A stretch of DNA of 64,000 nt. Origin: Adineta ricciae (Eukaryota > Rotifera > Eurotatoria > Adinetida > Adinetidae). The stretch is from positions 9,902-73,901 of the forward strand of contig CAJNOJ010000417.1 of the NCBI GenBank assembly GCA_905250025.1, given 5' to 3'. Every line of letters starts with the position of its first letter. The stretch's first letter is position 1. Position numbers and translations under genes: made by a program. The notes beneath the pieces are model-generated. The model was not told where the DNA came from and did not search any database. It saw only the letters and a list, made by a program, of their open reading frames with translations. This document shows, in pieces, positions 45,260 to 56,520 of this stretch.

Positions 45260-46234
45260 TGATTTGATAATGAAATAAACCCTCAAGAAAAAACCAACGA
45301 CATTTATAGAGGAAAAACAAACAATCATTCTTTTCGAACACATAGGCAAATATAAAAATTTTTAGATAAAAAAACAAATCAAAAAGGTGATTGCACACGT
45401 CTTCTTCCTCAAATAGCGTCATTAGTCGAAAATTTCGTCGATTAATCGAATACTACCGATGTATTTACTAGTGCGATGTTGGTAAAATCCAATCGTGGAG
45501 AACTGAAAATTGAGTACAGGACATAGTGTTTTTCGTACTTTGCACCGAAAAACCTTGACGCGATAACGTGTTCAAAATTCGATGAGAAATTTTAGGAATA
45601 TTTTTAGATATTCTTCGTATAAGAAATTAACCGATAATTTTATCTAATATACTAAACGACAGAGCATGGAACGTGAAACAAAATTCACCTCACATTTTCA
45701 ATTGCAAAAGAACTATTAGAAACGAATCCTGTTCAGTGTCCAATGCTGTCAAGTATTCATTACGTGAAAAATATCACAACTGAATTCTCATCGGCAGAAT
45801 ATACAACTTTCATATGACTTATGTATAAATTGAGTATTAATGACTTCGTGAAATTTATGCTGAAGATTTCAGTATATACGCTAATTAGGACGGTAATCGT
45901 TCCGGTTCATACACATAATTTAGACAAGGTAGCGAAATGTGACGGTGAGTCATATTTACACTTTGTTTGATGTAAAAATGAAGTAAAGTAATGTCTAAAT
46001 ATCATATTTTTCGATACAACTAATCGTCGTCAGTGGTTCTAGATGAAACAACATGACTTTTTTTTATTTAATGCATATTTATTAAAGACAATAAAATTCT
46101 TTAAAACTAAAATTATGAAGATGAAAGTTTATTTTTCTCCAGTAAGAAAACTGATAAATTCTTTGTTCTTTTTACATCTAGAACAAAATTTCTATTCAAA
46201 ACAAAGAAAATCATCAGTATTTCATTCGCTTACC
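45260..46234. other. spacer between the EF-hand copies, nothing recognised
   Basis: AT-rich. No exon or clear repeat supported. Confidence 0.35.
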
Positions 46235-46511
46235 CTTCTATAAATTGTTCTTTGCTTATTTTCTTTGTTGGATGAAGACCGCATTGTTCAAAAATCTGTT
46301 CACTAAATTTATTTATATCGATTTGCCTTGCCAATTCTGGACCCATTCGAATTGAGAGCTTTAAAAAGAACAGAATAATCTCCTGCTTTGCTAAGCATAA
46401 AAAAAATCATTTACTATTTTTTCTATAGAATCCTTAAATTTATCCAACGTAAGAAATCCGTCACCTGATGTATCCAACCTACACATAAAATTTTCGATTC
46501 TTATCCATAAC
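46235..46511 (-). pseudogene. EF-hand protein copy 1, 3' exons, cut by an assembly gap
   Basis: The bases 46434-46511 repeat 43035-43112 exactly and encode the hand LDTSGDGFLTLDKFK. Here the frame continues (DSIEKI), and a further minus-strand exon (about 46390-46240) reads LSIRMGPELARQIDINKFSE then QCGLHPTKKISKEQFIEG, a plausible last EF-hand region, followed by GTAAGC. A 3-base N run (46512-46514) marks a scaffold join exactly where the duplicate starts. The duplication could therefore be a true tandem gene copy or an assembly artefact. Confidence 0.55.
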
Positions 46512-46635
46512 NNNGGCGTCCGTAGGAGGGAGGCTTCAAAAAGAAAGAAAATATTTCTTGCTTTGTGAAAAAAAAAAGAAAAGATTTCTTGTTTTTTTAT
46601 GAAGTTCTCAGGGGGGCCCCCCCCCCCCCCCCCCC
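46512..46635. other. assembly gap (NNN) and G6C19 homopolymer
   Basis: Three Ns at 46512-46514, then a GGGGGG-C19 run at 46611-46635. Both mark low-confidence assembly. Confidence 0.9.
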
Positions 46636-47723
46636 GCTTCCCGCAAAGCTACACATTTCGTCCGTTTGATCTGAAACTTTCGATACAGGTAGGAGAGTCC
46701 AATCAGGAACGATACTACCCAACGACATTTTCTCTCGAGACCCAAATCAAAGCCAAAACTGACTCCCTGTCTTATTCTCATCTACACCCGTACTCTCAAG
46801 ATTTCAGTTTAATGTCAGTTGATCCAAATAGATAAAGTTGAAGGATGATTGTCGTCGTCGAAGTCAGCAGTTACATCTAGACTCATCGTAAGTTCTGGAA
46901 CTGAAACCAACTATTCTGATAGGAAAAACATGGATTCAGAAGAGGGGCCGATTTCAGCTCTTATCGTCTCCCCCTCCTTTGATTTAAAAGTATTTGATAA
47001 AATAACGAATTGTTCATTAACAAATGTTAATCTTCTTATTGAAAGTCTTGATAGATTTCTATTAAAATTAGATTTATCATCAAATAAATTTAATTCATTT
47101 AATTCAACTTGATTTATCAGATAATCGAATAAAACATATTGCATTATTTTTATCTGATAATCATTTAAATTCTCTTGAAATTATTACAATTCATAATAAA
47201 ATTAAATCATTTTTAAATCCATTAAATGAAACATTAATTACATTTTATTTATCAAATAATTTCTTACATGACTTTAAATCTTTCATCGTTAAATACATGA
47301 ATAATATGTTGTAATAAAATAAAAGGATTAAATGAAAATTCATTTCAAAATACACATTAATTTCAAACAATTGATTTAGGTTTTAATCATATTGAATTAA
47401 TTCATCCAAAGATTTTTCATGGAACAATTGTAAAATATTTAAATTTATCATCAAATTTGTTTTCTTCATTAGAAACAACAACAATTGTCTATAATAAACA
47501 TTTTAAATCTATTAATAAAACATCTTCATTTCTTGATACAATTTAATTAACACTTGAAACTTTCGAAATGATTAAAAACAGATCAATTTTGATTTATTAG
47601 ATTCGACAAGATAGTTCATCTATTCAATGGAATTATTCTTCAACAAAAGATCTTCAAATTTTTCTTAATAATATTCATTTCGACAATGTTAATTATTGTT
47701 TATCAAAATCATTCATGTAATTA

Positions 47724-48535
47724 GAGTGAAACCTCCCTTAATGAACACCTCTGTATAATGAACACCTCTTGTTTGAACACGTATCTCGGTCCCTCCAAGT
47801 GATTTTTGCTGTAATTGCACCTCTACATAATGAACACCTCCCACCTCTGAACATTGAACGCTTTTCCCGGTCCCTGTGACAAAGAAAACCTCTCTGAAAT
47901 GAACAAATTTGTGATAAAATATACTATTTTATGGGAGAAAAGAAGTCGAAATTCTTTTGAAACTTCGTTTTGTCCAATCTTTTGACGATTTTTTGATATC
48001 TAGAAAGTGAATGTGCACAGGAAACAAAAAAGGCGATGCGAATATTTCGCGCATTTCAATTGATTTCTTGCCGATCCTAATTAGGGTAGGCAGTAAATCG
48101 ACTGTAGAAACAAGGTGGAGGATGGGAAAGTAGATTAACACTTCTGAAGGCGTCAGCGAGATATTAGCAGTGGTCTTATAACCTAATCTTTCTACTAATA
48201 ATGAGCAATCACAACACTATGATCTTATCTCTCGGCTACGTTTAAAATTCATCCATCCTCTCATCGAATTGAACAAGATTAAAGAGACGATAGAAAACAA
48301 TTAATTTCACAACAATTCCCTGGATTTTGTGATCAAGAGGCACTACTTGATTGACTTCGCGTTTACTCGATGAAATGTAATACAAACAACTCATGGATAC
48401 CATTCAGTCGTGTTCACTGTGAATTCTACATTGGTATCCTGCCAATCTATTCAAAACCTCTATATAATGAACACCTCCCATAATGAACGCTTTTCATGCG
48501 GTCCCGTTGGTGTTCATTTTACGGAGGTTTCACTG
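47724..48535. mobile_element. pogo/Tigger-like non-autonomous element, 812 bp
   Basis: Ends GAGTGAAACCTCCCTTAATG on the left and CAGTGAAACCTCCGTAAAAT on the right (complement), flanked by TA (47722-47723, 48536-48537). Repeats of TAATGAACACCTC occur inside both ends, a style seen in pogo/Tigger elements of the Tc1/mariner superfamily. No transposase frame. It sits inside the LRR gene. Confidence 0.85.
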
Positions 48536-49584
48536 TATTTTATATTTATGTTCAAAGAAATACTTGATTCAACAAAATATCCAATTTCTCTATTAAATCA
48601 ATCGGTCATTCAACAATTAACTACACAATGTATGTATATTAATTTGAATTGTACAACTATATTACCGACCAGAGATGAGCACAGGACAGGACGGTGCGGT
48701 CGTCCTGTAGTCCTGTCCTGTCCTGAGCGGCGGGACAGGACGAACTTTTAAATTTTGTCCTGTCCTGCCGCCGCACAGGACGAGCACAGTGGGTGCGGCA
48801 GGACAGGACAGGGCAGACTAGCTTGTCCTGTAATATTCATATTAAGTTTTTATTTAAAGTTTTTCTGATATATTTTTTATTTTTTTGTGTTTTTCTTTAA
48901 GGCCCCCCCACCCCTCCAAAAGAGTCAATTTTTTTTAAAATTTTCGAAATTGAGATAAATGCATAGGATGATAGCCCATCATCAGATCTTTCAGAAATGA
49001 TATGGTTTTTTTATCAAAAACCGTTTTTTTTAGTGAAAATTTTGACGATTTCCGTGATGAACCACCTAAACAACGTGTTTTCTTGTAAAAGAAAATTTGC
49101 AAATTTTACGAGAAAAACTAATATTTTAATAGAAAAAGTGTTTTGTCACACGTTGATAATTGTTATTGACAAAGCAAGTGTCAAAAAATAAAAAAATAGT
49201 AAAATTTTACTTTTACTATTAGTCCTTTTACTACCATATATAATCTCGCATTAGTCATATAGAACGAAAAAAAAGATGTCGTTATCAGAAGAGACAAAGC
49301 TCGTTCCTAAAACCATTACTAGTGTTGTAATTGTCTAAACATGGTGTAATGTTTATTATGAATATAATATATATTACAAAGATAAACTTGAAGGTTTGTG
49401 GTAGTGACGGTTTTGCGATGAAAAAAATCCCTTCATTTGAATACTATACATAGATATATAACAGTTCGTAACTTATCTCTTTGAAAAAGCAAAAAAAACA
49501 CGCAAAAGTTCAAAAATCTGAAAAAATTTCACTTCAAAAAATGTATTTCGCTTTTTCTCGATTTCTGTTTTTTTGATTTTATTT

Positions 49585-49893
49585 CCAAGAATTCTCGGTC
49601 CAGTGTGATCGGATACGTTTAATTTTTTTTTTGTTGGAAAGAGCATGTTCGAATTGAGAGCACCACAGAGCCCTTTTTTCCGATTAACCTTTTTTTTTTA
49701 AACAGTGCAAGGATTTCCGTGATTAAACACCCCTTTTTCTAAGGTCATTGAACTTTGATATTTTTTTTCAACAAAAAAGTAAGAAAATAAAAAAAAGGGC
49801 TCTGTAGTGCTCTCAATTCGGACATGCTCTATCCAACAAAAACAAAATTAAACGTGTCCGATGACTCCGGACCGAGAAATCTTGGAAATAAAA
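49585..49893. repeat. ~310-bp foldback nested in the hAT element
   Basis: The arms at about 49585-49690 and 49791-49893 are inverted copies, sharing GAATTGAGAGCAC, AGAGCCCTTTTTT, ACGTTTAATTTT and CCAAGA-TTCTCGGTCC. The ~100-nt spacer is AT-rich. Likely a small hairpin-forming inverted-repeat transposon. Confidence 0.75.
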
Positions 49894-50131
49894 AGACCTA
49901 GTTTTTGACCTTGTTCGAGTCAGATCTCTGGAAAACTAGGTGATATCGAGCTGAAAATTTTATTACAAACTCCTCACTTCAGTCTTAACATATGCTGAAA
50001 GTTTCAGCTCATTCTGACTTTCCTGGACCGAGTTCGTCTTTTGAGGGGGGGGGGGGGGGGGGCTAATTGCATTTTCTAGTGTTTGTGTTATTGGTGGAGG
50101 TCGGCGTGGAGAAGTGGACGATGGTGGTTAT

Positions 50132-50306
50132 NNNNNNNNNNNNNNNNNNNNNNNNNNNNNNNNNNNNNNNNNNNNNNNNNNNNNNNNNNNNNNNNNNNNN
50201 NNNNNNNNNNNNNNNNNNNNNNNNNNNNNNNTGGCTCTCCGCCGCCCTCCGCCTGGCCGGGCCGCTCCGGGGGCCGCGGGGGCGCGGCTCGCCGGTCCCG
50301 GCGCCT
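50132..50306. other. 100-N assembly gap followed by a 75-bp extremely GC-rich block
   Basis: Ns occupy 50132-50231. The next 75 bases (50232-50306) are almost pure G and C (GCCGCCCTCCGCCTGGCCGG and so on), unlike anything else here, and switch abruptly to AT-rich DNA at 50307. Preceded upstream by a G20 run (50044-50062). Most likely a gap-filling or contaminant artefact. Confidence 0.8.
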
Positions 50307-51639
50307 TAATGTAATATTCATACTATTTGTGAATTACTGAAGGCATCGTTATGCAAATGGCATAATGATTGTATTTTGAGTGTTTGAGAAGCATATATCC
50401 TGAAATTCAAAAGAGTGAGCGCAAGGATTACTTTTATAAAAATTTATGAAAGCTCCAAAAATATTCAAACACTTTAGGACTTTTTCAAAGACTTTTTATA
50501 TTTATCAAATCTTCTAGATATTTCTAGAACTCTGTAAAAATGTTTACGTTTTTTAAAAACTTCAAGAATATTTCTAAAATCATCCAAAACTGTTTATGAA
50601 ATGACGAACAAAAGAAACAAAATTTCCAAAGACTAGGGAGCTTTGGAGGATGTATTTAGTGCTAATCAAGCTGGATGCGTAGTATACAGTCCGACTGTAT
50701 TTGCACATGCCTTGTAATAAGATAAGAGTTCTAACAACGCTCATCAGGATATCCGTGTGGGAAAGAATCATAAAAAAATACTATCATTAAGAACTCGTTA
50801 TTCATTGAGATTTTTATTTATTTCTTGTGCACGCATCTGTTTTTTTCTCGTTCTATACTCTAGTTCATTTATAGCCGGCAGATTTTTTCGGTTTCAGTCA
50901 CTATATCAGTATAAAAGCAATTTTTCTGCCGTTGTTTTCGTATCTTTTTCCTAAAATATGAGTGTTCTTCTTGCAGTAAATTATTCTGTTGTTTTGATAT
51001 TTATATAATTAGCTACATAGTACAAAAATCCAGCTACAACAGCTGAAAAGATAGTCAATTTTTTGAAAACTATCATGTATATATTACAGATTAAAATGTA
51101 ACAAATATTACTATGTTCGTCCTGCTTAAAATCCTGTCCTGTCCTGCGCGGCAGGACAGGACGTAGTTTCAGTTTTTGTCCTGCCCTGCCGCCGCACAGG
51201 ACGAACACAGTCGGTGCGGCAGGACAGGACAGGACGGAAAAAGTTGTCCTGTGCTCATCTCTGTTACCGACTGATTCTACAACAAATGAAACAGAAAAAT
51301 CATCAACATCAATTATAGATTCTTCAATTACAATGAATACTATTAAATCAACAATGACTATAGTACTATTAGGTATAAGTTAATTGAAAAATTATTTATT
51401 CTTTCGTAGAAGAAATTCTTTTATTTGACTTTGTTTTCTATTCATTTGTTGTCAAAACTTGGTAACAAATTTGTAAAGAAAAAAATATTAACTTTCGCAT
51501 AATTAATAAAAGTCGGAAAAAACATAATTAAATTGATTATCATTTCTTTTGTTAATTTACAAAAAATAATAAAAAAGAGTTTGAAAAAAAGATAAATTTC
51601 TATTTCAGTTCTTTCAATTAATCAACTAAATTTGTCTTC

Positions 51640-51835
51640 AGATGTAAAATGGAATTGAAATGCAACCACTTTCGCTAATCAATCCATTTTTGATGATAAA
51701 CCCACAGATATTTTTATTATTACAAATAATACAACCAATGTTCTTCTTAAAGACAAGAAACAAATTTTAGTATGAAATGATAATTGTCTCAATCCAACAG
51801 ATATCATTCAAGACAATTTCTCAAAGCCTGATTTG
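51640..51835 (+). pseudogene. NHL-protein N-terminal fragment
   Basis: After an acceptor-like CTTCAG (about 51642) the frame reads VKWN-stop-NATTFANQSIFDDKPTD and IFIITNNTTNVLLKDKK. This is the usual first-blade leader of bdelloid NHL proteins (WNQ-ATTFA-N ... P-IFI-TNNT-YV). One in-frame stop replaces the expected Gln, and it is cut by the small transposon at 51836. No later blades follow. Confidence 0.5.
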
Positions 51836-52167
51836 ATGCGTTACAGCGTTTTCCGAGAAATCAAATTTTCCACTGGCTATAGACGACAATTACGGAAACT
51901 AGAAATAAAATCCATATTGGACATAATCACTATATGGATGAAGTATAAGGTAGTATATATCCATTGTACCCGTTGTTGCAGTCTTCCTAAAACTGAGATA
52001 AACTTCTCAACATGCTTCGAAACACCCTCAGCGCGATAAACTCTTCATCACTTCTCGTGGCACTCTCAATGAAAATTTTGTGTATTGACTTTAGAATAAT
52101 CGCTTGGACCATCAAGAAATTTCGGAAAATGTTTTTTTGACTTTCCGGGAAAACACTGTAACGCATT
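51836..52167. mobile_element. ~330-bp inverted-repeat element (MITE)
   Basis: The ends read ATGCGTTACAGCGTTTTCC on the left and ATGCGTTACAGTGTTTTCC (complement of the right), continuing with AGAAATCAAA versus GGAAAGTCAAA. No coding sequence. The target duplication is not clear. It truncates the NHL fragment. Confidence 0.7.
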
Positions 52168-52440
52168 ATATCTATAGAGATGTGCAACTAGATTGATACC
52201 CCATGAAAAATAGTGTAATTTCAGGGTAAGGGTGTATGATAAATTTATACCAAATACAAGCTCGTGAAAAACTCGATTTAGTGGTACTAAATAGTAAGGA
52301 CTCTGTAAACTATGTAATTTGGAACTTAGGAAATTTCGAGCAATTCTACACAAAAAACGTTGAAAAACTTACATTTTCTATATGAAAGAAAAACACTAGA
52401 TTTTCCCATAAAACTAGCTTCTTCCACGGTTTCTACTGTC

Positions 52441-52467
52441 TCACCCTCACCCTCACCCTCACCCTCA
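52441..52467 (+). repeat. CCCTCA telomere-like tract 3
   Basis: Four perfect CACCCT/CCCTCA units, same orientation as the tracts at 6.6 and 9.5 kb, ending CCCTCAAG at 52469. No hammerhead core was found upstream, although a degraded one cannot be excluded. Confidence 0.75.
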
Positions 52468-53093
52468 AGATGGTGGCGTATCCTGGTGGTAGGCATTGCG
52501 CAGTTACCCAATAGTTAAAAATTGATATACTTGCATATTGTGAAACTTAAATGAATTTATTTTCCCGCTGACTGCTGTTGAAATATAATCAAAGAATAGA
52601 GCGACATCCAAATAAAGAAAAATGCTCTTATCGCTCAAAGCCATATATTTGGAAGGAAAGAAGAAAATTTGACAATCTTCGGTTACGGCCCACGTTTCAA
52701 AATAATTTTGCTGGGGACTGGCCCAATACTCAAAATATACTGATTACGCCACTGCTTCTAAATATTTTGTGACTAACAAGATGGCTGAATCACTTGCAGA
52801 AGGCTGCAAGTTTTACATTTTGTTGAAAGAGAGAGAAAGAGACACTATGACTCAAATAGTTTATTCTCATGAAAAACATTTTTGCATCATCGACCTTGAG
52901 AGATATCTTTATTTTTTCACGGAAAATTCTTTCTCAATTTATCTGTGTGAAGAATGTTCTTTTATTTAATGATACACTTAAGTTTTTATCTCTTATTCTT
53001 ACAACAAAAAATAGGAAGTGGAGTTCTTATTTAAACTGAGTTAAAGTTGTTTTTCGATACACACTAGAAGAATAAGAAAAAGAAGTAAAAGTC
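52468..53093. other. noncoding upstream of the protease, nothing recognised
   Basis: AT-rich. No exon supported. Contains the promoter of the protease by position. Confidence 0.35.
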
Positions 53094-54374
53094 ATGTTTT
53101 CTTCAAGCATCTTTGTCATTGTTGCTTTTGCTGCTACGATCACCTACCTCAATGCAACAACGTACGTATGTGATAGAAACCAAGGATGTGGCTGTTCAAA
53201 ATATGATACAACAACTGTGAACGCACGTATCGTCAATGGTGAAGCAGCAGCAGCTGGTACTTGGGGCTGGGCTGCCTCTCTAAAATTGAATTCAGAGAAT
53301 CCAAATTTTTGTGGTGGCACAGTAATTGATGAACAACATATCCTAACTGCTGCACACTGTATTGCTGACTTGGGTGAATATGGATTCAGTATTTATGATA
53401 TTGAAGTTCGTCTTGGTCTTATTGATATCTCAGATCCCGGTCCACATGCAGAAAGCTATAGTTTGGAAAGCGCCACAATTCATCCCAAATACAATACTCA
53501 TGATGCTGCAGCAGGTTATGATATAGCAGTACTAACACTAAGTCGAGCCATTGATTTCAATCGAAACGCATTCATTTCAAAAGTATGCCTTCCGTTTCTC
53601 AACTCTACACCACCAAGTGATTTAGCAAATCCAGAATATCCATTGCCGAACACGAATTTGATTGCAATTGGATGGGGTGTTAAACGTGAAGGTAGTCATA
53701 TAACATCCGACACTCTTCAACAAGTGACACTACAGGCAATTGATAAAGACGATTCGAAATGTCGCTATCCAGCAGATTTTCCGATACCAGCACAAGACAA
53801 TAATCCACAGATACAAATGTGTGCTACTGCTCCGGGCAAAGGTAAGTTACATTCTGCAAGCTTCCATTAGCACAAAATTTCACTACGAATTCGTAATTCT
53901 TCTTCTTTTAATTTCATAGATACATGTCAAGGTGATAGTGGTGGACCACTGCTAATGTTTCGCCCAGATACAAAAGTTTGGGAATTAGTTGGTGTCACAA
54001 GCTTTGGACAAGGATGTGCAGAAGCATCGTACTCTGGTGTCTACACACGAGTTGCTGCCTATCTTGACTGGATCAAACAGAATGCACCGACACCTGCGCC
54101 CACTCAAGCAACTACTCCCGCATCGACACCTGGGTCAACTCAAGCAACTACTCCCGCATCGACACCTGTGCCAACTCAATCAACTACTCGCGAACCGTCC
54201 ACTCAATCAACTACTCGTGCACCGTCCACCCAATCAACTACTCGCGGACCGTCCACTCAATCGACACCAGTGAAATCCTCAACTACGCCTTATTACAATG
54301 GTGCACAACCACTGCGTGGATTTGATGGTCTTATCGTGACAGTAGTGAGTCTTTTCCTCTCTCTCTACGTATGA
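53094..54374 (+). CDS. trypsin-like serine protease with mucin-like tail
   Basis: Two exons, 53094-53841 and 53920-54374, joined in phase over a 78-bp intron (GTAAGT...TTCATAG). Residues 1-20 are a signal peptide ([20 protein letters not shown]). A Cys-containing propeptide follows, then the activation site RIVNGEAAA. The S1 catalytic triad is visible: His in LTAAHC, Asp in YDIAVLTL and Ser in [10 protein letters not shown]. The residue six before the nucleophile Ser is Asp ([10 protein letters not shown]), predicting trypsin-like cleavage after Arg/Lys. After the domain come Thr/Ser/Pro repeats (about 60 residues, TTRxPSTQS units) likely to be O-glycosylated, and a hydrophobic C-terminus ([15 protein letters not shown]) suiting a GPI or membrane anchor. 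Intact; an extracellular, surface-tethered protease. Confidence 0.92.
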
Positions 54375-55479
54375 TGCATGAAAAGAATGATTTTTTTAAT
54401 TGTAAAAGTAACTCCAATGATTTCATTTCGATAATAAACTGCACTATGAAGACTAAAGTAACTTAACTGTATACCAGTTTATTTTAACTGAAGGTTAGTT
54501 ATTTACGAGGGTGTGAGTGAGAATACTACTTAGTTCCCTCTATCCACACTCAGACCCTCAAGATTCAATTTAACATGAACGAATGCTAATATATGTACAA
54601 TACTAGCACACTATTATATTCAAATTTACTATGGCATGCGTCACAGGGGATATTCCCATAGAACGTATCTTTTTTGTCCTAAGATGCTAGAATAGAAAAG
54701 AAAGTTTTAATAATATGGTGCTATAAGTGATGGAAGAACAAGAGCAAATAAAATTGTATACATGCCAGATCAGAGAAGAAACAAGAGCAGATTAAAATGG
54801 AGTATTAGATATTCGATCATGGTCCGGTGATGAATTTGATCTTGGAACATTCTTTTTCTTTTTCTTTTTTTCCCCTTCGTCTACGACATACACGGCTCAC
54901 CAACTAGATAACCAAGTGACATTAGTATTTCAAGCCAATGTTAGAACTTTCGAATTTGTTTAGTTTTACGTGCTGGTACACGTGTTGATTTTGTCGATTT
55001 AGCTGAAGTAGATCCTGAACCTGTTTGTACCATTCTATGTGATATCACACTTTCTTCTTGTGTAACCCTTCACTCCTCAAAGCTAGTTGTGACAGATCCA
55101 CTGGAAACTTAGAATTTTTTTGCTTAATCACAATTTATTACGTTTTTTTGTATACCAAGGGTTAGCTTTTTGCGTCAGTTTACAGTAGAAGGAAACTATT
55201 TTTTAATATGACATAACGTTAGGTAACAGTATCAAATGGACATTGGGGGCTAAAGGATTAAGACACTGAATGAATTTTCATAAACTTGGATACGGTTGAA
55301 TCACATGAGAAAGAAAACGGTGATTTTGTGTTAGAAAGTAAATAAATAAAAACGAATATTATTTTGAGAGTTAGGGAAAGATGTGGAGGGTAAGTTATGA
55401 CTGGAATCGATAGAGCTCGTCGAGTTTTACTTGGAACCAGTATGATCAGAGTTGGAACCCATTCTCATGCGAATCGGTC
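54375..55479. other. noncoding, fragments only
   Basis: A diverged C-rich junction (CCACACTCAGACCCTCAAG, about 54541-54559) lies opposite a GAGGGTGTGAGTGAG string at 54509. No gene supported. Confidence 0.35.
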
Positions 55480-56240
55480 CATAAGATATCCTATATGTTT
55501 CTCATCAATTTTTGGTTGCTATTCTTCGTGTTGGCTGTATCATTATTGAACCAATTTTAAAGCTTTTTCTGTATTGTAATAATATCTCAAGTGCTTGCGT
55601 GACTATTCGACGAGCAATGCAAGTTGTCAAAGGTATTAAATTTAACAAAAAATAAGAACAAAATGATTGCTCGATGGATTATTTTTATTCTACCATTTTG
55701 TATTAGGGTAAGTCTTATTCGTGAACCTTTACATCGAGACATGCACGAATATGAAACTGAAAGTTTTCTAAAGAAAGTAATAACTAGAATCAAAGAGCAA
55801 TAGAACATCAACTGATACAATCTATAAAAATATAATAAATTACCATGTCTGGTGTGTTATTCGTTATTCTTCATTTTCTATTCAAACTTATAATATAATT
55901 ATTTTATATTTTCGTCTTCTTATTCCATTCATAGCTAATTTATTCTCAACTTTATTTATTGTATTCGGATCTGTTCGACAACAATCATTAATACAAAAGA
56001 ATCAAACTTATAAAGAACATAAACAATTAATTATTAGTCGAATTGAATTATTTCACCATTACCTGGATGTATAAGAACGTCAAAAAATTCGACAGAAATC
56101 CTTTCTTTCTCTTTGATTTCTTCTTTCTTTTATTCGAATGTAAAATTCATTATTGATTCTCGTTACAAACTTTCTCTCAATGAAAAAATATTATCATTAT
56201 TAAACCTTAGACAGTTACAAAAGGAATAGGTTTTGGTTTA
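55480..56240 (+). pseudogene. rhodopsin-like GPCR remnant
   Basis: Translated pieces in changing frames give membrane-receptor-like sequence: LLVAILRVGCIIIEPI, SACVTIRRAMQVVKGIKFNK (helix 3-loop 2 like), REPLHRDMHEYETES (extracellular loop), SGVLFVILHFLFKLII, then IANLFSTLFIVFGSVRQQS and KEHKQLIISRIELFHH (helix 5-6 region). The composition and order resemble the bdelloid-expanded class A orphan receptors. Many shifts and stops are present, and the 5' third is absent. An assignment to a ligand class is not possible. Confidence 0.45.
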
Positions 56241-56324
56241 TATCCTAAAACAATAACATTTGGACGACGATTATCTCTGAAATGTTCAAAATTAACTTCA
56301 TTATAAGGTGGTGAGAATGTGACC

Positions 56325-56520
56325 TAATCAAATCGGAGCAGAAGGAGCACAGCACCTGGCTAATGCTCTGCGTGTCAATACGGTAATCTTTCATAACTCT
56401 GTCCGTCACTCTCATTCTTCGTGAAAACTCTTCTATTCAGACATTCACTTCACTAAACGTCGATCACAATCAAATCAGAACAGAAGGAGCTGTGAGCTCT
56501 CTGTAATAAGACGATAATCT
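56325..56520 (+). pseudogene. ribonuclease-inhibitor-type LRR fragment
   Basis: The frame NQIGAEGAQHLANALRVNT, then a GT...TTCAG intron (about 56380-56440), then LNVDHNQIRTEGAVSSL. These are the ~28-residue LRRs (NxIgxEGAxxLaxAL) that are encoded one repeat per exon in bdelloids. Only two repeats remain. Confidence 0.6.

Larger units (their letters stand above)
48670..51263. mobile_element. hAT-type element with GTCCTGTCCTG-rich ends, 2.6 kb, containing an assembly gap
   Basis: Perfect 19-bp inverted repeats CAGAGATGAGCACAGGACA (48670-48688) and complement (51245-51263). The 8-bp duplication TTACCGAC lies at 48662-48669 and 51264-51271 and fits the hAT pattern. Each end carries about 130-150 bp of GTCCTGTCCTG/CAGGACAGGA clusters (48690-48830, 51118-51240). 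Internally there is a ~310-bp foldback (next entry), a 100-N gap (50132-50231) and a 75-bp GC-rich block. No transposase frame is visible, but the gap hides part. Confidence 0.92.
46930..51385 (+). pseudogene. leucine-rich-repeat surface protein, degraded and split by two transposons
   Basis: LRR-type coding sequence starts near 46980 (FDKITNCSLTNVNLLIESLD) with LLKLDLSSNKFNSF, then after frame changes LSDNHLNSLE, ITFYLSNNFLHDF, IDLGFNHIELIHPKIF and YLNLSSNLFSSLE up to about 47715. Several stops and shifts are present. The frame resumes between the two insertions (48538-48661: FKEILDSTKYPISLLNQSVI, TQCMYINLNCTTILPT). It resumes again after the hAT element (51272 on: STTNETEKSSTSIIDSS, then a hydrophobic TMTIVLLG end). 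The order LRR - Cys-containing stretch - Ser/Thr stalk - membrane segment suggests a cell-surface LRR protein. Confidence 0.65.

Noticed and set aside
50067-50340. Open frames spanning the N run
   Set aside because: They are artefacts of 100 Ns and a GC-rich block of doubtful origin.
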